A DNA stretch of 64,000 nucleotides from Margaritifera margaritifera (GCA_029931535.1 JAQPZY010001664.1:5548501-5612500), one strand, 5' to 3'. Counted from the stretch's first letter, positions 10,978-23,395 are shown. Notes: generated from the sequence alone by a model not told the origin. A program made the numbers and translations.

Positions 10978-11400
10978 GTCCGATAAATCAGCCCCCAATA
11001 TGTACTGATACTGTTTGATTGTTTGGGGGCTGATCTCACCTATTTTTTAAAATGTGAAATTTCATGCAAACACATTTGTCCACACACATCAGTGTACATT
11101 TTAGACACTTATTGGTATTTCTCACAGCTCTTGAGTTATGGTTGGCTGAAGGGTCCTTTCAGCAATATGACAGAATATTTCTGGATTAAGTCCTATGTTG
11201 ACAAGTTGTAAATGCACATGGAATAACACAACCCTTCCTACTGAGGCCATTTCGAATTTTGTGCCTATGTTGGGCAACAGCTTGGAATAAGCCTTTTCTT
11301 CAGAAATTGCACTCAACAACTTGTAATTCCAAATTAATGCAGTCTTTCTCGAGAAATTGCATGGTGAGGTTTTCAGCGTGTTTTGAAGTCAAACTGATCA
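10978..11400 (+). repeat. Inverted repeat arm (partner 17110-17510), KDM1A intron 2
   Basis: Over about 400 bp this arm matches the reverse complement of 17110-17510. Shared translated blocks include LKCEISCKH, CPHTSVYILDTY and SYGWLKGPFSNM. The protein-like conservation is just DNA similarity; stops interrupt both copies. It begins with a small hairpin whose arms are TCAGCCCCCAA and TTGGGGGCTGA (about 10988-11033). Confidence 0.9.
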
Positions 11401-11929
11401 GAGATCAGAGATTTAGAGATTTTCATCAGTGTACAGGAATAATGTATGCCTCACATGATATAAATTTATAACATTAGGCGAATGAAAATATATATTTTTT
11501 TCCTATTTTGGGGGGCAAGTCTAGGGTGATCGTTTGTTATTTTCAGAGGCAAAATTTGGCATGTTACACAATGTTAACATCCTCACTGTGTTTTAAATTG
11601 TTGCACGATGTCTGCATGCTACTTTTGTGAATGTAGGCTTATAAAGAATATTTTCAAGAAATTGTGTGTGTGCGTTTGTTTCTTTTTAATTTTTTATTTC
11701 TGAGGCTGGATTAGTTATTTTTAATCATTTAGTCCTTAAAATGATAATATGAAGGTAGGAAAGGCGTATATGGTCTGTTATTATTGACACGTAGAACCAT
11801 ATTTCACAGTTATGAAGCCCATTCCAAGTTGTTGCATGATTCATGCATGTCATTTTTAGCAATTTCGGCATTTTAGAAGAAACAAAAATATTTGGAAGAT
11901 ATTAAAGGTCTAAAAGGACTGTTGTTATC

Positions 11930-13790
11930 GCCCAATGAAGCTGTATTTCAAAACATAACTGTCAAAGAAATAATTAAAGTTACTGCATTTTTTTAAGTTA
12001 GAAATCAAGCTATTATTTTTAATATCATTATAAATAAACAAGAAATTATAAATGTAATGACAAGTCTTGACCTAAACAAAGCTGCTGGACCCAATGAAAT
12101 TAGTCATAAACTGTTACAAAATATAGTTGAAGTCATTTCTTTTCCCTTGCAAATATCAATAAAATCATTTAAAGACATTATGTTCCCCAGACATTGAAAG
12201 CAAGCTCATGTCATGCCAATTTATAAGAAAGGAGACAAAATGCTATGATCTGATTATATACCAATTTCTCTAATGAGCTGTTTGTCCAAGGTTTTTGAAA
12301 GAATTATATTCAGACATCTGTATAATTTTTTGCATGAAAATGATTTGGTGTATAAATACCAATCTGGATTTCTTGCAAGCCGTTCAACAATTCATCAACT
12401 AATTGAACTTTATCACAAAATATGTTCTGTTGATTCAAATGAAATCATGTATTTAACGTTCCTTGATGTCAGTGAAGCTTTGATATAGTATGTATTTTAA
12501 AATGTTAATTTATAAGTTTCAAAAATATGGAATTGCTGGTAAACTTCTATCATGAAACGAAAACTACTTATCAAACTGCTACCAGAAAGTTTTCTATTGA
12601 ACTTCAGTATCAACAAAATGTCAAGTAAATGCTCCGTGCTAGGGCCTTTACTATTACTTTTTTATCACAACGATATAGCAGACGACTTGAACTCACTTGC
12701 GAGGCTGTTTGCTGATAATGCTTCTCATGTGGCTTCTTCTACAAACCCTTTACAAGCACAAAGGATTGTACACAATGATCTTGAACAAAAAAATGACGTG
12801 CTTGTTACTTTTATCACTTCGAAAACAGACATTTTATTAATCGCAAACAGTCAGGCTGACTTTACCTATTTGAAGTTCTTTTGATAATATGCATTCGCTT
12901 CCTGTTAAAAGTCATAGACAATTAGGACTAACATTATCCTCTGATGCTAAATGGACTGATCATATTTGTTTGATTATTCAAAACGCATATAAATATCTAT
13001 GTTGCACACAACTAAAAACTCTTTTCGCAGAACAGCTTTGGCCAAACTATATATACTATTCATACGTCCAATTTAAGGATATGTTTCTGAAGTCTGGATT
13101 GATTTATTGAAGATTTGGACAGATTAAAGAAAAAATTCAGTTGGAAGCTGCATCACTTATTGATTGATCTAGAGAGTCTCTTTAGGCAGGAACTGGTTGG
13201 GAAATTCTTGCACAAAGAGGGAAAAAGTAAAGGTTATGCATAATGTATTTGATTATAAATACTTATGTACCTAACTATTATGCGACAAAGAAGATATAAG
13301 GCATATCATTATTGTCTATGTAACTCCGAAAGCATCACACCCATGTCTACCAGACTTCATTTTTTTTTTTCTTTTCCGGACATCATTTCTCCCATGTACA
13401 AATGGTCTTTGGGACTCTCTCCCTGAAGATATCTGAAAGCTCCTAATCATTCTATCTTTGAAAAACATTTATCTAATTCAACTAATGGGCCACCACCATA
13501 TTATGATATTGGCAAACGTCACCTTAATATCTTACATACTAAACTTAAACACTGACGTAGTTCCCTCAAATTCGATCTTTACCAAGAGAAGATAGTTAAA
13601 TCTCCCATGTGTGCATGTGGTTATGACAATGAAGATGCGGAGCACTGTTTTTTCTATTGCCCCTTATTTAATACCCAAAAATCTTTCACTCTATCTTTTA
13701 ACACACACATTGTGTAACTCTGGATTTAGTATTGAATGGTGAAGTTGAGCTAAGAAATGAAACAAATTCTGTAATACAAATTTGTAAATA
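11930..13790 (+). pseudogene. CR1/Jockey-like LINE relic (reverse transcriptase 3' part)
   Basis: Broken frames run in order through a non-LTR retrotransposon ORF2: LDLNKAAGPNEISHKLLQ near 12070, SCLSKVFERIIFRHLYNF at 12276, YQSGFLASRSTIHQLIELYH near 12359, SVLGPLL near 12635, then LFADNAS near 12710 where the catalytic ADD is ADN. After 13100 fragments of the LPEDI and PPPYYDI type follow, and a C-terminal Cys-His block EDAEHCFFYCPLF ends near 13673. Stops and frameshifts occur throughout and the 5' half is missing, so it is a dead 5'-truncated copy lying sense within KDM1A intron 2. The clade assignment is tentative. Confidence 0.88.
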
Positions 13791-13828
13791 AACAAAATGC
13801 ACAAAAGTGACTATAACCAGTGCAATGT

Positions 13829-13851
13829 CTTTTTTTTCTCTCTCTCTCTCA
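13829..13851. repeat. Poly-T/CT microsatellite
   Basis: A run of T followed by a CTCTCT tract lies at the junction between the LINE 3' end and the following Tigger element. Confidence 0.85.
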
Positions 13852-13944
13852 TTAATTGCTTAATTAATTAACTACATAACTATATGTTTATTCTCTTTTC
13901 CTTTGAAATGTTTCAAAAATTTTATACCTTGTTTTTCTGATGTA

Positions 13945-15129
13945 CAGTCAAACCTGTCCTCACCTATGTTCAGTGGTCATCTGGTCACAATCATCATCCT
14001 GATTTCCCCCCTGGCAGATTTCCTATATAAATGCCCTGTATTTAATGGTCACCTGCTTTCAGCATGGTTTCACCCTGCCATAAGTGGTCACTGGAGCAAA
14101 TCAGCACACTTCTTTTGTTTGATGAGCAAGGCATTGTTTAGATACAGGTACATGTATATCATGTGAATCAGTGTTTAGGCATTTCATATCGAGATTGTAC
14201 TTACTTTCCTCCAGTCACGCTGTCAGTCAAATTCAAAGGTATCAACATGTCGGCTTCGAAAGCAAGGTGGTTTATGTCCTTACATGAGAGAATCAAAGCA
14301 ATTCATTTGCTGGTTAGTGGAAAAGGTAGTTGTGTAGTTGCTGCAGAAATGGGAGTCAGGCAAACTCGGATCCAAGGGATTATTAAGTGTAAGTGAGATA
14401 TTATGGCCGAGTTTGAGAACGACGTTAATCCGGAATGTAAGAGATTACGTACAATCACACCAGATTGTTTTTCCATATTAGTAGGATGAATCCTTTCATT
14501 GTTATTTTACAATTTTGAATTAAAGCTATCTCCGATGGAAAAAAATAATATCCAAGTAAAGATACATGTACACTGCACTTGTGATATCCCTTATGGTTTA
14601 TATGCTACTAACAATCAGCTGCAGGAAGCTTCTTTTCATTCCCTGATCATCAAAGGTCTCTCACAAAAGCTGAGTGTCTTTTGAGCTTCGTGAGTTTGAG
14701 CAACTGCTTAATTCATCAGTTGTTTGAAGTGTGAACACTAGTTTTCATGGCTAATTTTACCAGCTGGCCTAACAAAAAGTCAGTCCTGTGTTTGACAATC
14801 ACAGGTAAGCTGTCAGTTAGTAATTTTATTTAGACACCATTTCTACTGATACTGAGATTAAAGTGTTTGTGCGTGTGAGAGAGAGAGAGTTGTATAAATG
14901 GGTGCATGTACATGGTTGTATTAGATTTTATTGATTTGATTGGGGTGTATTTAAATTATCTTGATAGCATACCACTACTTTTAATAATAATGCTAATGCT
15001 ATTCGGTGCATAGTACATGCAGTTGTCATGAACCAAGTTTGAGAGTTGAACCTGCCTTCAGAGGTCACCTGTCTACAAAGGTCACTTTGGCCTTTTCCCA
15101 TGGGTGGCTGTTTTAGACGGGTTTGTCTG
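13945..15129 (+). mobile_element. pogo/Tigger-type DNA transposon, internally deleted
   Basis: Left terminus CAGTCAAACCTGTC and right terminus GACGGGTTTGTCTG form an imperfect inverted repeat. Both ends are flanked by TA (13943-13944 and 15130-15131), the target duplication of the Tc1/mariner-pogo superfamily. The interior holds only the N-terminal DNA-binding part of a transposase, so the 1,185-bp copy is nonautonomous. The left subterminal region matches the reverse complement of the right ends of the copies at 23478 and 28518. Confidence 0.9.
14247..14483 (+). pseudogene. Tigger/CENP-B-like transposase N-terminal fragment
   Basis: From the ATG at 14247 the frame encodes a CENP-B/pogo N-terminal helix-turn-helix: LHERIKAIHLL, then VVAAEMGVRQTRIQGIIKCK. 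This follows the family pattern of a helix, the SIAxxxGVSxxTVxxI recognition segment, and KKxxI. A TGA at 14394 interrupts it; the frame then continues as DIMAEFENDVNPECKRLR, typical of the segment after the first helix-turn-helix, before another stop near 14481. No DDE catalytic domain follows. In the family this domain binds the subterminal repeats of the element. The fragment is dead as a transposase. Confidence 0.85.
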
Positions 15130-15131
15130 TA

Positions 15132-16170
15132 CTTTAATTTTTGTTAAATGAAAGTCATCTTTGGATCATTTTTGTATGTTTTGGGAAATTACCTTGATAA
15201 GTTAGACAACTTGTCTCCAATCCCATACTGTTTAATAAAATGACAATAAAATACGTTTAAAACAACTTATTTTTCTGCATGAGATAATGTGAGACTGACC
15301 TTGACATTGACTTCAAAATGGAAAATACAGACTTTGACAGTATATAGTATGAAATAAAGGATTGAAAGTTGAATAAACTGGGGGCAGTTATGTAATAGAA
15401 GAATGCGGTACATACAACACGAAATAAAGATGCTGATATATGTACTGTGGTGAGATTGCTGAGTATAGAACTTGCAGAACATAAAGCATTACGAACTGAA
15501 CATGACCTCCCTCTTTCTCGCTCACTCTGTCTCTCTCTTACATTTTTTAACTTGTCCATGGGCAGGTATTTTGCAAAATTGAACTTGCCTGAGCTGAATT
15601 TTAGCTTGTCTGGAGTGTCGGGCAAGTGGATTTGCAAAGCCCTGGACAGTGTTATTTTTTTAAAATGAAAATAAGTCTTTTTGTGGATATGTCGTATTGG
15701 TTCAGTTAATATGTGGTAAGGTGTTGGGTTTGGAAAAAAGATTTGGCAGTAACCTCGGGTTTATGATAATTATTAACTTGTCCTGTTTCGTCTGGGGAGG
15801 GAGGAGGGTATTGGTTTGTGAAAAATTAAATAAGTCTGTTTCTTGGTATGTCATAGTGGCTCAGCAAATACAGGTCATATACTACTTATGTGTGATGGTA
15901 TTGTTGTGACAGGATATGTTGGATAGTCCACAAGTGTGTGAGTGAGCATTACCTATCCATACCTTCCTTCCTCTGTTGGGTTTGTAAATGGTAAGTGTTG
16001 CATAGTGATGGTGGGTGTGTATGGTCAATAAGTGATACCAGTACTCTTCATGATTGTAGCTCCTACTTTACCCCCCCCCCCACCCCCCTACACGTCTGTT
16101 TGTAGTTTTGTAGGTGTAGGTGTTGGCTAGTTAGAATAAGTCTGGTCAGTCAAGGTAGGTGTTGACTCAT
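15132..16170. other. KDM1A intron 2: no gene; poly-C tract
   Basis: Only short chance open frames occur. A tract of C residues with one interruption lies at about 16072-16088. A CTCTCTCT patch lies near 15530. Confidence 0.6.
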
Positions 16171-16194
16171 GGAGTTCCACCATGTTAAATCCTC

Positions 16195-16395
16195 ATAAGG
16201 TCCATAAGATCATGTTATTTATTTACCTATAGATTTTTAATGTTACATCTTCCATAGAACCCATAGGGCATAGAGTCATATTTAATGTTAAATTCCCATA
16301 GATTCTATAGGGTCATACTTGATGTTAAATTCCCAATGATTCCCAATGGGTCATATTTAATGTTAATTTCCTTAGATCACCATAGTGCGCCCTCT
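16195..16395. repeat. Short tandem repeat, ~37-38 bp units
   Basis: GTCATATTTAATGTTAAATT-like units start at 16275, 16312 and 16350 (spacing 37 and 38), with a more degenerate unit before. Each carries a CCCATAGATTCTATAGG-like palindromic end. Confidence 0.8.
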
Positions 16396-17109
16396 ATCTA
16401 TTATCATCCCCCATAACTACTTACATGTTTCTAATAGTAATTCAAATGATATGCTAAACATTCATATTTATTTGTCAAAATCAACATGAATTGAAACAAA
16501 TTTATTTCATAATTTAACTAATAGAAAAGTTCAAAAGTTTTGATCATTATTGTCTTACTTAACAAGGGTACTGATAGGGTTTCTAGATACAAATATCAGA
16601 ATTCATATCATGTCCATATGGAAGCGGAAGAAAAGAAAACATTATCTTCATAATTCATCTTTCTAATTTATTGTTGCTATTTTTCATTAACTTAAATTAT
16701 TCATTTTATATATTGCATATGCTTTTAGCAATAATTATATCAATTTCATGACAATTATTGTGTATAAAAATATAAAATCTACATCTTATAAATAAGTTTT
16801 CAAGATCCAATTTCACAACCTCTTTTTTAAATTCACATAAAACTAATGTAAATAGACAAAAAATCATATTACCAAGTACTTTTATTTCTGCAGCTTTGCC
16901 TGCAAATTGGGACATAAAATTTAAACCTCTTCAGGTTTTCCATCAAGTATATTAAATACACTGTTTACATAGTATTTTCGAGTAACAGATTTATTTGTGG
17001 TTTAATTGTCAATATATTTGTCACAGTAAAATGTAAAAAAAAAAAGATTTCTCCTTGTTAACTTTCTCTGTTATCAACATACTCAAGAACTAACCCTGGG
17101 GGATCTGGT
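16396..17109. other. KDM1A intron 2: very AT-rich, no feature seen
   Basis: Low-GC sequence with chance open frames only. Confidence 0.5.
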
Positions 17110-17510
17110 ATTTATATCACTTCGCATGGTCTTGCAATTTCTCGAGAAACAGCACAACAACTCGGCATTCCAAGAAAAGGTCTATTCCAAATACCCGGTA
17201 GTTGCCCAACATAGGCATGAAATTAGAAATGTCCACAGTAGGTAGGGTTGTGTTATTCCACATGCATTTATAACTTGTCAAACATAGGATTTGATCCGGA
17301 AATATTCTGTACATATTGCTGAAAGGACCCTTCAGCCAACCATAACTCGAGAGCAGTGAGAAATAACGGTAAGTGTCTAAAATGTACACCGATGTGTGCG
17401 GACAAAAGTGTTTGCACGAAATTTCACATTTTAAAGAATAGGCGAGATCATCCCCCAAACCATCAATCAGTGTCAGTACAGGTTTGGAGGATGATTTATC
17501 GGACTAAGTG
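17110..17510 (-). repeat. Inverted repeat arm (partner 10978-11400)
   Basis: The reverse complement matches 10978-11400 with conserved blocks across about 400 bp, including a 113-codon open frame at 17458-17117 that is the longer version of the frame in the other arm. The two arms lie in the same KDM1A intron about 6 kb apart in opposite orientation. Confidence 0.9.
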
Positions 17511-17520
17511 AAAACATGCA

Positions 17521-17625
17521 ATATACAGGGGACCACTGCAATAATGCACTTAATGATAACACATATTTGGATATAACACAGTTGCATCATGACTCCCAAT
17601 TTTTTGCATTAGATGTCCCTTATTC
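17521..17625 (+). mobile_element. Fragment of the 55954-57485 pogo-type element
   Basis: GGATATAACAC, a GACTCCCAA block and TTTTGCA follow in the same order as GGATATAGCAC, GGCTCCCAA and TTTTGCA in the left end of the element at 55954. Only the terminal region is present. Confidence 0.55.
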
Positions 17626-18876
17626 CTTGACACTACTCAAAATATCAGCCAAGCTGACTAACAAATAAAAATAATTCAGTTCAGTTCAGAAACCTACAGC
17701 AATGATTAATTTTCATTGAACATGGGGCTATCTTAATCCCGATTGTTATATAAATTGACAGGCAGTAAAATTATTACAATACCACAATTTGGTACATAAT
17801 GTGGTCAGCATTTATGGAATCCAACTACCTTGTTATGTGGGATTTTCCTGTATTCAGTAAAACACAAATTCCGTACACTGAGGGGTGTTCCAGGAGTAAG
17901 GAAGGGGAGTTTGGAATGATTTTTTTCAAAGTCTTCCACCTTCCAAATTTTAACTTGACTGATCAACACAAAATACTTACATTTAGCATGAATTATCCCC
18001 CACAAACACCCCTATGTACTTGTTTTTTCTGGAATAGCAGTCATGGGGACTCAAAAGATTTCATCTATGTAATTGATCATCTTGAAGATGCATAGTCATT
18101 TTTAGAAGATCTTATATGAATTTAAATTTGCTATGAAAATTATAAAGCAGTTAAAATAACATTTTATGCATTCTGTTTTTGTGAAATATTATGTTATTCG
18201 ACAAGTTTAGGAGATTTTATGATAAAATGAACACAATGAACACTGTATAAAATTTGAATAATCATGATTAAAATTAAAACTGCATTCACCAGTAAGGCTG
18301 CAACATTGACCAAATGTCGAATTGTGTAAACAGTGTACAGTAACCAAAATTATGCCGTTTAATCAGACCAATTCAAAACTTGACCTTTCTCCTGATCGTC
18401 ATGTTAGGCTTACAGCTGAAAGATATTTATATGTAAGACATTGACTATGCACAGATGTACCTTGCTCAACCTCTGATTATTTTCTTTGTTGTACATCATT
18501 TACCTCTTATTATGATGAAATTCAGTTTGTAAGATATGTCTTTATTGAATATATCTGACAATTTAGGTAACATCCCGAGGATCATCATGATATTATTTTG
18601 TATTGCTACATTTATGTATATGATGAAAAATTGATAATGCAACGGCTGCATTGCCTGAACATGTGCATTGGCTAACACCAGATGTATTGTGTGCATGTTC
18701 CACTTTGAACCTTTTATATACATTTCAGTAGACTATTGCCTGTATCACATTATTACAAAAAGCTTACATCATAACATAAATTTGTGTTTCTCAACCTTTG
18801 TAAGTTAAATCACAACATTCAGAAGGCATTAACGATCATCAGCATTCATTTATTAACATGAATTTGTTGTATTTAG
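17626..18876. other. KDM1A intron 2: no gene seen
   Basis: A 98-codon open frame at 17799-18095 has no recognisable domain and is not bounded by splice signals matching KDM1A. Nothing else was recognised. Confidence 0.45.
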
Positions 18877-18950
18877 GAATATGACCAACTGGTTGCACAA
18901 CAAAAGGAGATTGAGGAGAAGTTACATGAGCTAGAGTCAAACCCTCCAAG
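18877..18950 (+). CDS. KDM1A: KDM1A exon: tower helix B end
   Basis: Encodes EYDQLVAQQKEIEEKLHELE and the NPP turn that ends the tower and re-enters the oxidase domain; the vertebrate counterpart is [20 protein letters not shown] followed by NPPSD. It consists of 24 codons plus two bases; the split serine codon is completed by the next exon. The acceptor is TATTTAG, preceded by a weak pyrimidine tract, and the donor is GTAAAA, weaker than its neighbours. It sits between two very large introns (7,996 and 11,282 bp). Confidence 0.97.
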
Positions 18951-20240
18951 GTAAAAAGTTTGAAAATATATGTGAATAATTCATGTGATTTGAATCATAG
19001 CTGGTTGTTAGAATAAGTCACCCAGCTTTGCAGTTCATATACTAGGCCTGAAATTGAAAACAATGTGGCCACTGATTTTGTTAAAAATTATTTTTTTTAC
19101 CGCTTGGCCTTTGCCACAACCAAATCCACTGGAGCTCTTTGGTACAGATGTTTTTTTTAAAATGTCTTGTGCATTCTTTTGTTAAGATGCAAATTTTTAA
19201 AGCATTTTATTATACCCTGGGTCATTTTTTTTCTCCAAAATAATTTGGCTTGAGGCTGAATAGCATTATTTCCCTTTTCATATGAAGAAAAGGGCTTTAA
19301 AATAAAAAGTATATTATAAACAATTTTAATGTATTTTGTGCATCAGCCATCTTTATACATGTACCTGTCTGGGAGTATTTAGCATTTTATGAAAATTTTG
19401 AACAATATGAACTGCTGTAATATTTGAAATAGAACCTAAATATCCAATGCAAATTAATGTTTTGTTTCATACGAATTTCATCTATAATTTTAAAAATATC
19501 AGCAACAAAAAAAGAGCTAAATATTCTCTGCAATCAGACAAGTAAATATGGTTGTACATAGAAGTGAAAGGTGGTTTTGTTTAAAAAAAGAACATCCCAG
19601 GTTTAAATATTTTCATGTAAATTTGTGTTGTGAAAACTGTTATTCTGAGTATTTATTTACAAAAACTAAGTATAAATTCATGTTAGGAATAATGAAGACC
19701 TACCTTAAATACAAATCAAAAGTTGATAAAAATAGATTTTGTTTTGACTTGTTGCTTTCTGTGTCAAAGAGACAGGGATATAATTCAAGAGGGTTTTGTT
19801 TTATATGAGCATCAATGACTTCCCACGTGGTCATCTGTAAAAAAAATTGTATTCACAGTGAAATTTATTGAAGACACAAGCTCTGTAGGCAGTATTTTTC
19901 TTTCATAATAAAGTACAACATATTATAGATTTGGCTAATTGTTTAACTTAGAAAGTACAGTTAAGAATTGTGTAATGCATGTGTCAGTGATGATTTTTTT
20001 TCTGTTTTAAAGCAGAATTCCACTTTTCTCATGACCTGAATCCGATTTTCCTTGATATGGTCTGTTTTTTTATATCATCTCCAATCCAGTTTTTAAAGAA
20101 TGGTCTGTCTGGTCCCATTCCGCAACGATCCTTGTAATAGTATTCATTCTGTATATTATTTAACAGATGGTCGTTGTAAAGAGCATTCCGATTGGTCATA
20201 AGTTTCTACTCGTCCAATGAATCTTTGCATAACGGAAACT
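18951..20240. other. KDM1A intron 3: no gene seen
   Basis: AT-rich sequence; an 86-codon open frame at 19548-19808 has no recognisable features. Confidence 0.5.
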
Positions 20241-20990
20241 GATGGAAATGGAAAGAAATAAACCTGCTTACAAAACATGGTGTCTCGAATTATAGATAGA
20301 GACATGGGCACAAAAAGTTTGGATTAAGGTTTGAAAAATGTGTGGAAATGGGAATGGCTTGAATGCAAAGTCAATGGGAACGTAGTTGGTCGATTTGTAA
20401 GAAAACTGAACACCAGAGGACTAAAATTTTGCGATCTTTGCCAGATAGATTTGAACTACTCCAATTATGGCAGACAGATTGAAACTTAGAAGCACAAATT
20501 ACAGCCTTTGTGGTTTGTATTCTTTATTCTATATTTTTTGCAGAAAAAGCTGGGTTTTTTTATGATAAGGACAATTTTTGCATCTAACATGTTAAATGAG
20601 AAGGAGTTGGACCAGTATGATTTGGAAATTAAAAGATTCCAAACTGATTCCCGTCCATAATTTAAGGATCACTGGTGGGAAAGTGATGATATTGTTGCCA
20701 GATACCCTTCTCTATCAAAGATGGTCATGTCTGTACTGAGTTGTTTTCATGGCCCACAAGTAGAGTCATCCTTCAGTGTCATGAATGATATTATTTATTC
20801 CAAATCAGGGAGGATAAACATTGAAACCTAAAACTTAGTACAGAACATCAAATATGGTCAGAAGGCATCAGGAAAAAGTGCAATACAGTATTTTAAGAAA
20901 GAAGATTTCTTACATAAGAGGGCAGATGTAACCATGTATCAGAATATGCAAACTGCATGTTGACAATACCAGGAGGAGCTTGAATGGAAA
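20241..20990 (+). pseudogene. hAT-type transposase relic (zinc finger and dimerisation ends)
   Basis: An N-terminal piece near 20340-20490 reads WKWEWLE, then GRFVRKLN, then FCDLCQIDLNYSNYGRQ. This is the Cys-x2-Cys zinc-finger start of a hAT-like protein group I remember from molluscs and corals. After a stop and a gap, a C-terminal piece near 20665-20850 reads WWESDDIVARYPSLSKM, VLSCFHGPQVESSFSVMNDI and SGRINIE, the hAT dimerisation motif order (WW, YP.LS, VES.FS). The catalytic middle is missing. It lies sense within KDM1A intron 3. Inverted ends were not defined. Confidence 0.7.
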
Positions 20991-21890
20991 ATAACTCTTG
21001 TTGAGAATGAAAAGAAAAAATTGAAGATTGAGCCCAAAAATCAGTGGTTACAAAAAGGAAAGCAAAAGAAATCTTTGCTAAGGCTGCATAAAGAGCATGT
21101 CTGGCTCATCAGTATCAACAGGTTGTGTCCAATATGGGAAGAGACAAGGGAATGTATGTGAAATATTTGTATATAGTTGATGTATTTTATTCTTTTTACA
21201 GATTTGTTATGAAAAGAGAAAAGTATGATATAATATGTGCTGCAAAAATGAACAAATTATTGTCAATGAATTATTGTGTGAACACTGACATGCACATGCA
21301 ATAACTTCAGCACTAATATTATTGGAGAACAAGTTGATGTGACAATGAACATTGTGAAATTATTCAAGTATTGTTTAAAATTGGTTACGTTTGTTATGTT
21401 TTCAAATGATTTTTTCATTGGAATGAAGTAACAACTTTGCAAAACATTATGATAATAAGGGCCACCAGGAGCAGTTTTGTATGCTCTCACGAGTCAAAAA
21501 TGCATTTTTGGTTAGGGGCCTTAGTCCCCGTGGACCCATTGATAAGGGGTACCTCCCCTTGAGACCCTGCTGGGGGAGGACCCCCTAAACCCCTTTCACA
21601 ATTTCAGATTTTTGTTATAAATAACCAAAATCAGGTCTGATGTGAGTTCACACTGGTTTGTCACTTGGCAATCTATGCCAGATGGAGGCAATTTTAACAC
21701 TTTAGTGAATAGTTCTAACAGTCGAATGTAATGAGTGTTAAATAAAGAGGATTCAAATCAAGTTATTTCTTCAGCCTACTTGTCTGAAAATCAGACAGGG
21801 TCAGATTTGTGGCATCTCATAGGTGAATAACACCTAGATAAAAAGGGGAGTCAGTAAAAAAAAGTTCTGTAGTAAACTTGTTTTTTTTCT
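20991..21890. other. KDM1A intron 3: GC-rich patch, no gene
   Basis: A locally GC-rich stretch at about 21515-21600 (repeated CCCC and GGGG runs) stands out from the AT-rich surroundings and may be a transposon end. No coding potential was recognised. Confidence 0.45.
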
Positions 21891-21914
21891 TCACCAGAAG
21901 TATTCACCAAATGT

Positions 21915-22050
21915 AGTTTTTGGTTTTTGTGTGGTTTAACACCATTATACAGCACATGATGGCCACTATATTTGGTGGATAAAGAACCTGGGAAGAACCA
22001 TATACCACTTGTGCTGGGGTGCCATTAAAAATACTGATACATACATACAT
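21915..22050. repeat. Possible SINE fragment
   Basis: GGTTTAACACCATTATACAG and a later GGATAAAGAACCTGGGAAGA-like segment resemble the body of the SINE-like repeats at 30690-30850 and 46850-47035 (TTTTAACA...CAACA block). No A or B boxes were found. Confidence 0.4.
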
Positions 22051-22639
22051 CAGTTCATTGTGGGGACTATCTCAACAGAAATATTTTTGAAGTGATTTGT
22101 TAACAAAGAAAATTGCATGGACATGTGTTCAGTTTAAAGGTGAAGTTTGGTGTATATACAGCCTATATTATATGAGCTCTTTGGACTGTACATTTTTTTT
22201 TTTTCTTGATATGGTGTGATTCTTCGAACTATAGAGCTGATATAAAGTTTTTTACACAGTACTTTACCCATGGCTGAATCATAAGTGTTTGTATAATTCT
22301 GGTTCACAGAATTTTTGTGTTGTCAGTCTGCAGTCTGTTATTGCTTTAATGGAGGTCAGCATGGTCCATTGTGTAGCTCTGAATTGTTTTAAAATTACAT
22401 TTAAAATAGACATTTCTCTTTCAACAAAGGAAGGATCAATTTAAATATCACTATGTGCACTAAAGTTTTACTGACAAATGATTTTTTCTGAATTAGTTTA
22501 ACTTAGACTGCCATTAATGATCTCATTTATTCAACCTGTGATTTCACCGGTCATCCTTTAAAAACTAATATGAATTTAAAATCAGAAATCAGGACTAAAA
22601 AAATTAACTTTTTTCAGTATTAGCAGCAGTTTGATTGTT

Positions 22640-22818
22640 GTAATATTTTCAACAGTAAAAATCAGGCTTTTTTCAATGTCCACTAGCATGTTGAATAAAA
22701 TTGAAATTTGAATACAAAATATCACTATCAAGAAACTTTTAGTTCATTTTTATTTAGCTAGCAATTTACTAATTCTAACGAGCAAAATGCTAGCTTGCTA
22801 GTGTCAGTTTTGAGCTCT
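22640..22818 (-). mobile_element. hAT-like terminal fragment
   Basis: The end TTGCTAGTGTCAGTTTTGAG, followed by CTCTG, reads in reverse complement as a CAGAGCTCAAAA terminus, similar to the CAGGGCTCAAAATTAAC terminus at 60711. CTAGCAAT and GCTAGCTTGCTAG motifs are repeated inside. Confidence 0.5.
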
Positions 22819-23395
22819 GTAAATGTACAAACAGATTACTGAACAGATGTAGGAATACGAGTAAGAGGGTAAATAGAAGAATGAATGAATGAACAAATAA
22901 ATTAATGTATATAAAAAGAGACAAAAAGGAGAATTACAAAATTTATGAATGAACAAACAAATGAGAATAAACAAGAGGATAAAGAAATTAAGATTACAAA
23001 TAGTGTATAAGATCAAATAGAAAACTTATTTGATTTCATTCACAAAGTGACACTTTGTGTCACTTGGACATTCTAAATATAGTGAAACTGGAAGTGAAAC
23101 AGAGTTAGATGTAAATTACAAGAATGACAGATGTTAGTTTGGAATAAGGGTTTAATTGTTTCATTAGACAATAGTAAAGCAATTATCTTCTTAGCATGTA
23201 GCCCTTGGATGCACACAGTAAACTTTAAACGTACCTGACAAGCCTGTTTATTTTATCGTTGTCTCTTTTTTGTACATATTGCAGCTTAAAATAGTGAAAA
23301 GACTTAATGAGTGTGGACATAATCTCGATGAAATTAGTTTATTCATAGTTAACTGGCAAAAAGCTAATTAGATGTAATTTAGACAAGCTGTTGCT

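Noticed and set aside
17799..18095. 98-codon open frame as an extra KDM1A exon
   Set aside because: It interrupts the conserved tower between two exons that join perfectly in phase without it, and shows no LSD1 similarity.
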